NCBI RefSeq assembly: GCF_000321225.1
Contig: NW_004450276.1
Location: 4,367,107-4,431,106 of the forward strand
Origin: Odobenus rosmarus divergens
Taxonomy: Eukaryota > Chordata > Mammalia > Carnivora > Odobenidae
Direction of reading: 5' to 3'
DNA: 64,000 bases
Shown in pieces: positions 30,033-42,615 of the stretch (position 1 is the first letter of the stretch; every line of letters begins with the position of its first letter). The notes below the pieces were generated by a model that was given only the letters and a program-made list of their open reading frames with translations, had not been told where the DNA came from and made no database searches. A program made the position numbers and the translations under genes.

Positions 30033-30284
30033 CATTAGGTTCCAAATGAAGGAATCATGATTAGATTTGTCTGGGAACTAAGGGTTTCTGAGGATGAGAG
30101 ACTTTCAATGCTGAAGCTAGGAGAGTCAAAGGAAAACCAGGAAAGTTAGCTACCCCAGCCAGATTACCATTAGGATAATTCTCAACTGAAATAACATCGT
30201 TGTAAATGAAGGTTTGGGACACTAGTCTAGAAACATATCTTCCACCAACCACTTCATTATTTTTATAAAATATTTTTGGTGAAA

Positions 30285-30445
30285 ATATACATGTTTATAT
30301 ATTATATATATTATATTATACATATAGTATATATACATATGTATGTATAATGTAATGTGTAATAATACATATTATTACATGACATAATACATGTAATGAT
30401 ACATATATTACACATATAATATACATATATATTATATATGTGTGT
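30285..30445. repeat. AT-rich imperfect palindromic tract
   Basis: A 160-base stretch of alternating TA/ATAC/GTAT words (for example tatatatacatatgtatgt and taatacatattattacat) is self-complementary over many short segments. It is low complexity. The ORF on the minus strand here is a by-product. Confidence 0.8.
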
Positions 30446-30534
30446 TTAAAATTATGTTTGAAGTTCCAAAACAAGCCATTTTGCATTGTTGCAAATGGCA
30501 TTATATTAATACTCCCATTTTATTGTGAGATTTC

Positions 30535-30727
30535 TCTGCCAGACATTGTGCCAAGGAATTTTCAAATATATTTAGCTTGTGCAAAATTTTTACAGTGGGG
30601 GCAATTGAGGCTTACAGGAGCCAGGTTGTTTGTGCAGGGTCTTATAGCTCTAAAGTGATAAGTTTGGACTGAAACTAGATCTGTGTGACTCCCGGCCTGT
30701 GGTCTTGACACCTCACCCGTCCTGCCT
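30535..30727 (+). repeat. MIR fragment
   Basis: tgccagacattgtgccaagg, gcaattgaggcttacaggag, gcagggtcttatagctctaa, then gactcccggcctgtggtctt. This is the MIR word order with moderate divergence. Confidence 0.65.
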
Positions 30728-32038
30728 CACACCTGCCAGGCTGCAGATGCACTAAGCAAGTTAATCTTCGTCATTTCCTGAAAAGTAGTAGACATACTAC
30801 TGAAAAATAAATATTTGTGTAATTGAGGCTGCAAGAAAATTGCCTGGTTTTGAAATTGGCATAAAAAGAATGCAGAAGAGAATCAAACAAAGCATAAGGC
30901 TTTTGTGTATTATTGAAAGCATCGTTGTTTTAAAAAGATTAACTGAAAAAGGGAAAGTGGTGATGCATATGAATAAGGAAGGAATTCATCAAAGAACACT
31001 ACTTTAAAAACTACAAATTTTCTGCATGTTACCATTTGATGTTTTGCTGAATACCAAACACTGGTTTAAAATCTTGGATTTATTTTTAATTCTTCAGAAA
31101 CTCAGTTATATACATATCAAAACCTGCTTAATTAATTGGTTTAACTATGGCTCATTGCACTTTTGTTCAATTTAATTTCCCCACTGCATTTTATTAATTT
31201 CTCCTTAGACCTGTGTGCTTCAAAACTTTGCTTTTGCTGCCCGGAAGCATTTCCCCAGACTTTAGAACTTTTATTAACAAGTTCAATAGAACAAGAGAAG
31301 TCTTATCCTAAACAGCACAAAAATTGCCTCTCAGATTTTTTTCTTCCATTCTTTTTACTTTCTCCTTTGTGCTCATTTACCGCTGAATGATAATCAGTTG
31401 GTGGTGATTATTGAACTCTCAAGTTGAGCTTGCTCTAAAAAGATAAGATAATTTTAATTGGCTTGTTTATTTCCTTTAATTCCTATTTTTCAGGAAGCAA
31501 AAACTAAGGCAAAATGTTTGTAATGGCTTATCCCAGGTCTAAAGGAATTTGAGTTATAGAACATTTAATGAGATCCATGATCAAAAATGTTTACTTACAA
31601 TAGGTGACCCATTACTTGTAGGTAAGAATGTTTTTGTTTCTTCACTGAAAATTGAGAGGACCTGAATCAACCACTTTCAACCATACCTCCTATTTTCACT
31701 CCTTCAGCAAAAATTTCTGAATGTCTTTGTGTTCAAGTTACTGTCCTAGATTATGAATTCAGTGGTAAACAAACCTCCTCATGGAGCTTACATTTTTAGC
31801 ATAAAGAGAAAGAATTTAAGCAAACAGATTTGCAGAAAATAGAGTTGGGAGTGGTGAGTGCTATGGCAAAAGAAATAAACAGAACATTATAAGGGAAAAT
31901 ATAGCAAAACCAGTAATAATAACAAGAGTTTATTTGTTGGTAACATGCTAAGCAACCTAGCCTTTTCGAAGGGACCTTGGTTTCATTAGCCTTCAGTATC
32001 CGAAAGTCTATTTTTTAATTGAAAATATATTTTGGTTC

Positions 32039-32236
32039 TGGGCACTGGGTGGCTCAGTCAGTTAAGCATCCGTCTCTTGATTTCAGCTCAGGTCATGATC
32101 TCAGTGTCCTGAGATCAAGCCCTGCATCTGGCTCCGCACTGAGTATGGAGCTTGCTTAGGATTTTTTCTCTCCCTCTCCCTCTGCCCCTCCTCCCTGCCC
32201 CCACCCCCTGCTTATGCTCACTCTCTCTCTCTAAAA
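32039..32236 (+). repeat. can-SINE, head slightly truncated
   Basis: The head reads gggcactgggtggctcagtc, lacking the usual GCGCCTG block. The body gcatccgtctcttgatttca and a CT-rich tail follow. The tail runs into an AT microsatellite. Confidence 0.88.
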
Positions 32237-32335
32237 AATATATCTATATATACATATATAGATATGTATATATATATATATATTACACATATGTGTGTGG
32301 GGGGTATATGTGTGTGTATTAAGTATATATATATA
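32237..32335 (+). repeat. TA/TATG microsatellite in SINE tail
   Basis: Alternating TA, TATC, ATAC and TGTG words (tatatatatatatattacac, gtgtgtgtattaagtata) directly follow the SINE tail, as if expanded from its A/T-rich end. Confidence 0.85.
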
Positions 32336-32969
32336 GGCTCTTAAAATATTCATTCACTCATTCATGTACTTAAAAATGTATCGAATGCTTTCTACACTAA
32401 TCTAAATAGCAAGCACTAGTATAAAGACTGAGGTAGTTCAAACAATAATCAGGTATTAAAGCCAAAGCTCTCATGGAGCTTAGAGTTTAGCTTATTAAAC
32501 TGGAAAACAAAAAATTAATAATTAATTAAATTAATAATTAATTAAAAAGTTGATGATGAGTGATCTGTTGAGTTTGAAAAAGCCAGTGGTTGCTCTGGAC
32601 TGGGTGGCCAAGAAAAGTTTCTTGGAGGAAGAGACACTTAGAGCTGAATGATTGAGAACCAGCTACATCTACCAAGGTGAAGGCAAAGAGTATTTCAAAG
32701 GAACTGGCAAGTGCAGTGGCCCTACAGTGGGTTCAAGCTTGATCTGATGATGAAAGGAAGAAGTGCAGTGAGTTGGGAGCATTGAGGGTTGAGCATGAAG
32801 AGAATGGTATCAAATGAGGTCAGGCAATTTGCAAAGCACCAAGACATGGAAGGCTTTGTAAGCCAGGAAGGGTTTTATTTATTCTCAGGGTGAAGGGAAG
32901 CCTCTAGCTTCTAGAAGAACTTAAGCAGAGGAGTGATGTGATTTCATTATATGTTAAAAATAAAATTCT

Positions 32970-33066
32970 GGAGATGCCTAGCTGGCTCGGTGGGTAGAGC
33001 ATGTGACTCTTGATCTCAGGGTCATGAGTTTGAGCCTCCCGTATGGTGTAGAGTTTATTTAAAATA
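32970..33066 (+). repeat. Older tRNA-derived SINE
   Basis: ggagatgcctagctggctcg, tgggtagagcatgtgactct, tgatctcagggtcatgagtt, then a short tail. It has a more complete tRNA-like head and no CT tract. An imperfect duplication (ttaaaaataaaattct versus ttaaaaatgaaactcc, 13 of 16) supports insertion into the L2. Confidence 0.75.
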
Positions 33067-33698
33067 TTAAAAATGAAACTCCGGCTGTTCCAAGGAGAAT
33101 AGTTACTTTTTTGGTGTGTGTGTGTGTGTAAAGATTGAAAAGGAAGAGAGTAGTAGAGAGTGTGCTCAGTAGTCTGTAGGAAGAATGACAGCTGCTTAGA
33201 CAAGGATGATAATTATGGGGATCAGGAGAGATGAATGAATGTGAGATATATTTGAAAGGAGACAAATTACTTACTAATGGATTAGAAGTGAAGAAAGCAG
33301 GAAGGATAAGAATCAAGGCTGCTTTCTAGATTTTTATTTGAGTAATTTGGTGGATCCTGGCATTCATTTTTTGAGATAGGTAGGATGGCACAAGAAATAG
33401 AGTCAGGGGTGGGAGGAAATAAAGAGCGTGGTTGGGGACAAGTTCAGTTTGAGATGTCTATCAGACTTCAAGTGGAAATGTTGAGTAGGTGGGAATATAT
33501 AAGCCAGAAATTTCTGGAAGAGGTTGTGGCTGGACATTCAGATTGGAGAATCATTATCATATAGATAGTATTTAAATTCATAGGGCTGAGTGAGATCAGT
33601 TATGGAGAGAGTATAAATTGAAAATAGAAGAAATTCCAAGAGCTAGATTCTGGCATGGCATAATGAGGTATGATGCTAATTTTTCATTATATAAAATT

Positions 33699-33897
33699 CT
33701 TTTTTTTTTAAGATTTTATTTATTTATTTGACAGACAGAGACATAGCGAGAGAGGGAACACGAGCAGGGGGAGTGGGAGAGGGAGAAGCAGGCTTCCCAC
33801 TGAACAGGGAGCCCGATGCGGGGCTGGATCCCAGGACCCTGAGACCATGACCTGAGCCGATGGCAGATGCTTAATGACTGAGCCACCCAGGCACCCC
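33699..33897 (-). repeat. can-SINE, antisense
   Basis: It starts with a T-run and aagattttatttatttattt and ends gagccacccaggcacccc. A perfect 11-base duplication, tatataaaatt, lies at 33688-33698 and 33898-33908. Confidence 0.92.
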
Positions 33898-33908
33898 TAT
33901 ATAAAATT

Positions 33909-34075
33909 ATTTTAAAATACATTTGCATACATGTCTGTATAGACAGAGAATACCTCTGAATAAATACATAAGAGATTGATGACAATATTTGCCTCTGGAG
34001 ACAGGCATGAGGATGAGTATTACTTTTTATTATGTACTCTTGTGTATAATTTGAGTTTTTGCCACATGGAGTTGA
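33909..34075 (+). repeat. L1M 3' end fragment
   Basis: The phrases gacaatatttgcctctggag, tattactttttattatgtac and taatttgagtttttgccac follow the pattern of old L1ME-type 3' ends. Weak but ordered. Confidence 0.45.
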
Positions 34076-35242
34076 AGACAAAAGGAAGAATCAACAAAGG
34101 AGAAATGAGAGAACATAAATTCAAGGGCAGAAATGTAGCCTTACTCATTTTAGTGTCTTCCACAGCACCTAACATCATGCCTAGACTAATATAGCAAGCC
34201 AGCACATACAGTTGGACTGATACAGGCAAACGATCAAGGCCGGAAATTTGCACTTTCATGAGAATTCTAATTGGTCACTTTAGCTGCTCCCATCCATTGA
34301 CTTTGTCAGTAACAACCCTATGGCTATAGTAAGGACTAAGCTGATGTTTAGCATAAAATGTCAATATTTATAATTAAGCAGGTTGAATACTGGGGAGTTA
34401 GTCTCCTGGTGTCTCAGTTTTAAAGAATTTTCCTCATTTTACTTACTTAGCCCTGATCAAAGTCATAGAACTACAGATAAAAATTTGGAAATAAATACTT
34501 TCCATGATTCTACCCATCAAAAGAATAAGAAAATTGGTAAACGCCTACTAATGGTAAAGACATGTAACTACTGAATACTAATATCACATATTTACTTAAG
34601 AAGATACATGAGATGAGGGAAAAGTGTTTTTGAATAACTGTTTTATATTTGTTTTGACCTGTTATTTCTATTGCATTTCCTCGAACATACTATGGCACTG
34701 GCTGTTATTTTTCCACTGAATGAACTGAATTTCTTTGCAGTAACAAAAAGAAAAATAGAAAAAAAGTATCATGTGTAGTATATTTCAAAAATCTTAAAGT
34801 GTATAAAGTCAGAGATAGTGGCCAATAATTCATTAATGATGGAAAATGTATTATCAACCTAAATTAATTAAGCATGAAAAATTCTTTTATATGGGCACAG
34901 CTAATTTTTTTGAAAATAGAATGTACTCATAATATGGTCATTTAGCTTACAGAAATTAAACTACCTAAGTTTGGGAGGAGAGAGAAATGGAGAGAACAAG
35001 TTTAAATAATGCAGCCAATCCAACCTTTCCCCAATCAGTAATCTTACACCTCTGAATAGGAGCACCAAGAAGGCTTGAATATACCTTTCTCCTTCGGTTT
35101 TATTTTGATGTACCCCTAAACATATAGGCACGTTTGCAGGATTGAGTGTAACTTTAGGGTTTAAGGAAACAACAGATATATTTCATACCACATGATCCTA
35201 AAACAAAGCCAACAACTTCATCTAGGATCAGCCAAAATCCAA

Positions 35243-35296
35243 CAGTCCATACTGCCATTGGAGGAAGAAGAAGCAGTCCGTACTGCCATTGGAGGA
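35243..35296 (+). repeat. 31-base-period direct duplication
   Basis: cagtccatactgccattgg at 35243 recurs as cagtccgtactgccattgg at 35274, each followed by agga, with one mismatch over 23 bases. The intervening bases are aagaagaa-like. No element borders are seen. Confidence 0.92.
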
Positions 35297-36614
35297 AAAA
35301 TACAAAAAAGAGTGGCAGGCTCCCGAAAGGGCTGTACTAAGGGAATTTCAAACATATTTTGACTCAGTGTGATTTCTACCTATTTACTCACCTCCATATC
35401 TAGCCCTCAAGTAAGGTGCAACTCCACTGTAATCCTCAGAGGGCCATATAAAGCATTCTGTTAGTCTGATTTAGTTGTAAGTCTTAATTTAGTCCAAGAT
35501 TTTAAGATTGAAAAGAGAGGATCAGAAAACCCACAATTGTGGAATGACATTCCATGTATTCTTAGAATATATGGCCCACTCTGAAATTTATAAAATTAAG
35601 ATTAATCAGCAGGGTATAATTATACCTGTTTAAATGCACCTTTTATATCCTGGGCAAAGCCATAGCCTATAACCCTTTTGAGAGTATGGCCGAAGCTCAT
35701 ATTCGAGGCTACTAGTATACTACACATTTACATGATTCTTTCACATAAGGAAATCCATTGGCTTTGGTGATAAGGTGTGAAGTCCAGATCTAATAAATAG
35801 TAGCTATTTGGGAAGTCCAGCAGCCCTGATCCAAAATTAATTATAACTGTAGGCTTATTACCATGAATTGGGGTAAAATAAAGTTCTACTCCAAAATGCA
35901 CTGAATTTCAGATGGACATTTAGAACTCACCAGGCTTTAAGAATTTTAAATAAACTTTTGTTGATCTATGTTTCATATGCTGACTCTCTTTCAAGCTGAA
36001 ATCCCCTCCATTTGCTTATCAGAATCACAGATTAGTAATATTTTGATAGCTGAAAATGTTACCGTTTTCAATAAACTGAATGTCAGCTTTAAATGCAAAA
36101 TATGAAGTTATTTATAACTAACATAATCTATTTTTGTCTTTGATAGAAAGTTATATCCTTACTGAAATATCAGATCCAACAGAATTATTTAATTGATGAA
36201 AAATTAATTGGAACGCTTTATTGTCATGCCGCCTAGTCATGATAGGAAGAAGAGAATGCTATCATCTCTGATTGAAGGCATCAGAGAAACAGTTATCTTT
36301 AATTATATACTCAGCAGCAATGGTAAGGTCTGAAAAGGCCTGAAAACTGGACTGAAAGTGATGAGCCCAGTAGCCCAAGTCTAGACCAAATGAGATTCTT
36401 TCTCTTCAGTGAGTTCTTATTACGTGTATTGGATGTCATTTTCGGTGTCAGGGAGAACCAGCCAGCCAAGGTTCAGGAGGAGCCCAGAAGTGAGGAAGCA
36501 TTCCTCCATTATTCCAAAGGAATCAAAATTCCCTAAATGCATAGTAGAGAGGCATTCATGTTTTGTTGTCCTAAGTGGATTAGACTGGATGTCTGAATAC
36601 CTAATGGCCCAGCT

Positions 36615-36700
36615 AACAATTAGCTGATCTTGGACAAATCAATAAACTCTTAGACTTTACATCTGGAAATGTGAAATACATATCTCATCTAGACATACTT
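36615..36700 (-). repeat. Possible MIR fragment
   Basis: gctgatcttggacaaatcaa and catctggaaatgtgaaatac recall the 'gaccttgggcaagtt...catctgtaaaatggg' part of MIR. Short and diverged. Confidence 0.35.
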
Positions 36701-36737
36701 GATCCTCGTATTCTTTAATTCTGAGTGGCCCTAGGTT

Positions 36738-36930
36738 CAGTAGTTTTCAATTATTAGTACAGTTAAAAATTGCCCCAGGAGCCTGTTAAAATGCAGATTT
36801 CTCTGAATCTCACCAAGGGATTCAGAGTCAGTAGGTCCAGAGTGGAGTCCAGGGATTGAATTTTTCAATGAACCTCTTCATTACCTGAGGTAATCTGAGA
36901 CAAGCACAGTGGAAAGGCTGATCTTGTATC
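36738..36930 (+). repeat. MER20-like hAT DNA transposon remnant
   Basis: cagtagttttcaattattag at the left, then aggagcctgttaaaatgcag, ggattcagagtcagtaggtc and gattgaatttttcaatgaac match the order of MER20-type elements. The right end is worn. Confidence 0.6.
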
Positions 36931-37544
36931 AATGGGCTGAGAGTCTTGTGAGCCTGCAGTGGTTACACCAAAGTTGTGTGGAAACACTTATCCTTACTTT
37001 GGAATAGAGAAATATAGAAAAAAAAAATTTGAAGATAAAAATATTTGTTTTTAAAATCCATTAGGACTTAATGAAGTAGGTGTTGATAAAAGAAAGCAAG
37101 AAGTTTTTGGATAAGTACAGTGTATGCAATGAATAAATGAGGAGATTTGGGAACATTGTTAGCTAGTTAAGATCATTGGAACAACTTTGATTTCTGAATT
37201 TTTATTAAATCACCGCTACTAAAACAGTGAAGAAATTCACTGTTCTAAAGGAACTAAGGTGCTTCTAGAAATTCCATACAGCCAAGATAATTGTTTCAGA
37301 TGTGCAATGTTCATTAGAGGTAAATTGAATTTGAATTTATTTTAGTGCAATTTATAATCCTTTCAAATTTAAATAAAGAATCTTAGCATGTCAATTAGCT
37401 TGTTCTGAAATACAGCATAAAAAAATTGTTCTTTTAAGAATACAAAATTAAAGTCTTTTTTTTCTTTTGAGCATTCCAAGCCTAGCTAGCTTTAACAGAG
37501 GTGTACTAATTCTTTTTGTGCGAATTAATTATAACAGTGTATAA

Positions 37545-37790
37545 GCTATGATGTTATTTTATCCATTACAGAAAACATTTTGAAATACACTCTGATATGG
37601 AGAATAATTTTGAAAAGATCCATAAGATACTAGTAACAGGGTTGACCTTTGGGGAAACTGCCATGAATTGGAAATTGGCATAAAGAGAGATTATTACCAT
37701 TTCATCATATTTCCTTTTGAAGAGTTTGAATTTTTATCACATGTACATATTACCTATACTGAACCAATCAATCAACAAATATATATTTTT
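37545..37790 (+). repeat. L1M 3' end fragment
   Basis: tagtaacagggttgaccttt, then ggggaaactgccatg, and atcacatgtacatattacct near the end resemble L1ME-type 3' UTRs. Confidence 0.5.
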
Positions 37791-37914
37791 AAAACAAAGT
37801 TATTTTTATTTAACACATACATGTCTGTGTTAAAATAAAATAACTTGGAAATTTTGGATACTCTTTCAGAAAATTCTGAAGTTAAACTTTCAGGAGTAGA
37901 AAATTATCAGTTCT

Positions 37915-38159
37915 TTTTTTAAGATTTATTTATTTATTTTGAGAGAAAGATGGAGAGAGAGAGCCATGCATGTGCGCACAGGGGGAGGGGCAGAGGGAGG
38001 GAATCGTCAAGCAGACTCCCCACAGAGCCTGGAGCCTGATGTGGGGCTTGATCTCCTGACCCATAAGATCACGACGCATGGGATCAGGACCCAAGAGATC
38101 ACAACCTGAGCCAAAACCAAGAGTTGGACGCTTAACTGACTGAGCCACCCAGGAGCCCC
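37915..38159 (-). repeat. can-SINE, antisense, with internal expansion
   Basis: A tail-first copy ending gccacccaggagcccc. At 38060-38110 the phrase 'agatcac.ac' recurs (aagatcacgacgcat, gggatcagga, agagatcacaacctgagc), so the B-box area is locally duplicated and the element is longer than usual. The duplication of the target (ttatcagttct versus ttatcaattct) lies at 37904 and 38160. Confidence 0.88.
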
Positions 38160-39510
38160 TTATCAATTCTGAATATATAGGCTGCCTTTCTTTCCTCTGG
38201 AGAGATGGCATTGGATTTATTAGCCTTTTGGATATAAAACGCATGTAATTCTATTTATTTTTTTAAAAAAAGTATTGAACTATGTTTTCGTCTATCTTTT
38301 CATCTATCTATCAATCATCTATTTTGCATTTTGGCCTTGTCTCCTTTTTGCCACTGACCATCTGCCAGTCTCTGAAGATGGTTGTGAATACAGAATAGAC
38401 ACCAGCTTCCTTTTTTCCAGACTCAAAAGCAACAGGTGCTTGGCCAAGTCTCCCGATAACCAAGTCCCACCTGAAATATCAAGGCATTCTTTTAAGTTGT
38501 CTTTGATTTTCCAGTCAGTGAATGCTGTGTTTGCGTTCCATCTGAGCACCATTTGGCAAGCTAGAAATAAAATCTGTAGAATTATTTAGTATCACATCTG
38601 TTTATAGCTGCTTTTTCAAGGTTAACCAAGTGATTTTAAAGTTTTACTTATGTTTTAACCAGCTGTGGTGACTGCATTTTATATGGTTATAATTTGGAAA
38701 ATTAAACGTCAACAAATGCAACCTAAAAACATATATGGAGTATCTAAAAATGGGGCATTTTAGTGCTAAATTACATATTCTATTTCCTTAGCTTGCTTGC
38801 ACTAATGTAGTAATGAGTTCCCCTGGAAATAATTAAAAGTTAATTGTCCGAGAATGAGATTGATTTTGTTCAATTTAAAAACAGTAGGTCCTAAATTATT
38901 ATGAAAAAAATATGATCCATAAAGGACAAGGAAATAAAAATTTAAAAGCAAAAAACAAAGTTCACAGTTAACTTCTGTTAAAAAAGAATTGACATGACTG
39001 TTGAGTATCAGGGAGCCTCAGATTAATATTCATATTGAAAAGACTGACATTATGGTAAAAAAGAAAAATTTTAATAAGTAGTTTATGGTTTAGTTATTTG
39101 TTTTGCCGGGAATCTAATGTGAAGATATAAAAAGACATTCAAAATACAATGTTTGTACTCCAGCCAGCTCTTTAAAGATTTTATGTAAGAAAACGATTAA
39201 AATGTCACTGACATTGGATGTCATTGGATAGGATAGTTTCTGATTTTTTGCTTTCTGCTAAAATCTACCTGCAAGAAAAGTTGAAATATGACTATGTCCA
39301 TTTCTTGTTATGAACATACTACTTAAGATATTTATGAAATTTTCGAAATGCTAAAGAGTTTATTTACTGTCAAGTCCTGAGTCAGAGACACTGTCTTCCT
39401 GCCCAGAGTTTTGAGGGAAATTTTATGATAGGAATTCTGTCATTGGTGAAAAAGTGCAGGAAATACAGCAATTCAGCAATGTGTGTAATAGTCCTGTTAT
39501 TTCTTTGTTT

Positions 39511-39672
39511 TTTTTAAAGATTTTATTTATTTATTCATGAGAGACAGAGGCAGAGGGATAAACAGGCTCCCCACAGAGTAGGGAGCCCGATAGGGAACTT
39601 GCTCCCAGGACCATGAGATCATGACCTGAGCAGAAGGCAGACACTTAACCAACTGAGCCACCCAGGTGTCCC
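39511..39672 (-). repeat. can-SINE, antisense
   Basis: It starts tttttttaaagattttattt, has gagacagaggcagagggat, and ends gccacccaggtgtccc. An imperfect duplication (tatttctttgttt versus tattgctttggtt) flanks it. Confidence 0.88.
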
Positions 39673-40289
39673 TATTGCTTTGGTTCTAAGAACGTCTAGG
39701 TAGTGCTACTCTAAAAATGTATCTTTTTATATAATTTTAGGGCAATCTGACTAAGCTGTTATCCATCATTAGGGAAAGCGAAGAAGGATGTTTCAGGATA
39801 AAATAAGATTTATTGGTTGAACAAGATTAGCATTCAAATTTTCCTTTTCTGCGCTACAGTGAAGGGGATTTGCCAATTCTGGATTAGTGAGACTCATTTT
39901 TTTTTTCCTTCCTAAAGGGCCACTTTTTTTCCGCCTCTCATCTCTAGAATGTTTCCTTCAGTGACAATTCACAGTCAAGGGGGAATGATTCTCCATGAAT
40001 CATGACCTTGGCTGCAACAATTTCTCATGATAGGCCGCCCTAAAAATACACAGGTTTTATATTCCTAAAATAACATCTCCGACCACCAGATAAGACCTCT
40101 GTATTGACCTGTGCCCTGATCAGAATTCTTTTCTCCCTTCCCTGCGCTTTGCTAGCACACAGGTTTATTTTATCTTTGCCCAGATTTTCTACCACTGCTG
40201 CTGCTGAATCACCTGAGCTTTGAAAGCAAGGACAGGGGGTTTGTTTTAAGGGTGAGAATGCTTTACATACAGAGGTGCTTAACAATTCT

Positions 40290-40530
40290 AATAGCTACGT
40301 TTTATTCTGTATTTACTATGTGTCAGGCATCACATGAAAGCCTTCATTTCCACTAAAGTCTTTTAATTCTTTCATCTCATCCAATCCTTGGTCTGTAAAG
40401 GACCATCCAGAGGTAAGTGTTCAGTTCCCTGTTTCATAGATTAAGGAAATGAGAAATGAGGAAGGTTGAGGAGCTTAGCCCACGTCACAAAACTAGTAAC
40501 TAGTTGAAATCCTGGTGGAGCCAGGATTTA
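40290..40530 (+). repeat. MIR
   Basis: tatttactatgtgtcaggca, tctcatccaatccttgg, agattaaggaaatgagaaat, gtcacaaaactagtaactag, ggagccaggatttaaa. Ordered MIR words across the whole element. Confidence 0.75.
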
Positions 40531-41823
40531 AAATAAATTTTTTTTTTAAAGACGGAAGGTTGGAGAGATGAAGGGAAAAAAGAAATGCTAGGGTTGAAAT
40601 TTCTTCTTAAGGCTTCCATGCCTAGTGTTAGCACATGTAGCTTTGCTAAGTAATCCAAAGCTGATATCCGTCAGGAAAGGGAAGAAGGCCCTTCCTTTGC
40701 CTACCAAAAGAGTCTTATTAGCTAATTTACACTAACATTTTTCAAAACTTATTTGAATTGTTTGTTGTAAAAGGTACATACAAAGTCTCCTTTAACAGTA
40801 ATTGAGGTTATATTTGTGCAAAGTGCACAATTGGCAAGACAGAGTCCTCAGGGAAAAATAAATAAATAAAAACCAGGAATTGGGAGAAAGTAATAAAAAT
40901 AGCACATAGAATTCTAATGGGGAAAAAAAGATTTGTGAGTAATCCATTAAAATTGCATACAGCAAAAATGGTGTATAAAGAGTTTATTTCTCAGAGGAGA
41001 ATTAGTCCTGTATCGCTTTTTTCTGTGTCAAGTTTTCTACTCATCTATCAAAGATGGAGTATAAATAGACCTCTGCACCACTTCAGACTCATGCACTCAG
41101 TGTATGAGAGACAGTGATCCTTGATGCCGTCTTTCAAAGGCATGGGTATAAAATACTTCAGAGACTTAAATTTTAGTATGCAAGCTTAAACTTAGATAGT
41201 CTAAAATAACCAAGTGAGCAAGAACATGCACATGAATGGAGAGAAATATATAAGAAAACTTGCCCGGAAAGGCTGACTGTAGTCGAACACAGTATTTGTA
41301 AATAGATATGCCTGCGAAGTGTGAGCTTCGTGCCCCCAAGTCCACGTGCCCAGTTTTCTTGGGACAGGTGGGCGTAGGCCTGTTGTCCCCATGCCCCATT
41401 TCTTTCTGTCTCCTCCCCCTCTCAAAAGCATAGTGGTTGCCCCCTAAGTTATACTGTCATCTTCCCTAATACCACCTTGGGACTCCTTCTAACTGCATTT
41501 ATATATTCAGGACCTGAGGCAGAGTTAGAATTCCTGTATTAATTCCACTGTTCTCCATGAAGGAATTGCTGGGAGATAGACAATATGGCCCCACAAGCCT
41601 GAAGTATTTGTCTATCTGCCCTTTTATAGGAAAAGTTTGCCAGATCAGTGGAAGACATACAACAAATACATTTAATGGAAAAAATAAAATGTGTATTCTG
41701 AATAAATTATCTTGGAAGCAAACACTGACTATCTGGTTATGTCACTGAAGTAACAGCAACACTGGGATAAATCAGATAATTCTAATGATTGTCACCTAAG
41801 GAAACAGCGGGCAGTAAATGAAG

Positions 41824-41861
41824 GACAAGGTCAAACTAACATGACAAGGTCAAACTAACAT
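41824..41861 (+). repeat. Perfect 19-base tandem duplication
   Basis: gacaaggtcaaactaacat occurs twice back to back (41824-41842, 41843-41861) without mismatch. No mobile element border is visible. Confidence 0.95.
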
Positions 41862-42567
41862 CATAGTGTGTAAGAATAAATACTAAAAAAGATTTTGAAG
41901 ACCAGATTGATGGATCTTGTGAGCTGAGAGAATAACGTGAAGATTCGGGTCTAGATATCATTCTGCATTTGTTTGTATAGCTTTTGCTATAAATATTTTT
42001 TTTAATCTGGCTTAAAGGGGTGTGCTCTAAAATACTAAGTCAGTTTCATTAAAAGCAAATCTGAAGAGAAAAACCACATATCCAAGAATATTGCTGTTAA
42101 CATAAGGTGACACTAACTGTATTTTATGAAGCAGAAAATTGCTTTACACCCAAATTCTTAAAATCCTTCTCTTTTTTTTTTTGCTGCCTTTAATAAGACA
42201 TAGAACATTTGTACACATGAGCTGCATAAAACTCTAATAGAATTAGCATTTAGTAATTTGATCTTTTATATGCCTGGCAAATCTGATGTAGAATAAAGCA
42301 AGGAAATAAGGAAGCAGAACACTATTTTATGACCAGAATCATTCCCTAAAGTGGAATGAATTTACTAATACATTGTTGGTAATCTGCAAAAGGAGCCGGT
42401 GCAATCTTAGAAACAGACCTTTCCGGGTGACCTCACAGATTTACCATGAGGAGAGAATAACAAAAACTTAAAAAGAAAATAAAGCCTTATATATCACTGC
42501 TAAAAATATACATAGTATTTTTTTAAGCATTGATATTACAACTTACACTTCAAGAGGCAACTTGAAC

Positions 42568-42571
<4 letters not shown>

Positions 42572-42614
<43 letters not shown>

Positions 42615-42615
42615 C
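42572..42615 (+). repeat. Compound CT/TA microsatellite
   Basis: Fourteen CT units are followed directly by about seven TA units. Confidence 0.95.

Larger units (their letters stand above)
31695..33665 (-). repeat. L2 LINE, antisense, interrupted by two SINEs
   Basis: Reverse-strand L2 words occur in order over about 2 kb: ctcatggagcttacattttt (31779), gagtggtgagtgctatggca (31851), tgcagtggccctacagtgg (32714), atggaaggctttgtaagcca (32847), cagaggagtgatgtgattt (32926), then gagatgtctatcagacttc (33451). The units at 32039 (can-SINE plus AT microsatellite) and 32970 (older SINE) are insertions. ORFs on the minus strand near 32904-33316 fall in this repeat and show no intact domain. Confidence 0.7.

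Noticed and set aside
32970..33066. tRNA-like sequence
   Set aside because: It has an A-box and B-box but is followed by a SINE body and tail with target duplication. It is a tRNA-derived SINE, not a tRNA gene. The same holds for all can-SINE heads.
38275..38589. 104-codon + ORF with an overlapping 77-codon - ORF
   Set aside because: The N-terminal part is low-complexity (from TATC-like repeats), and no family is recognisable.
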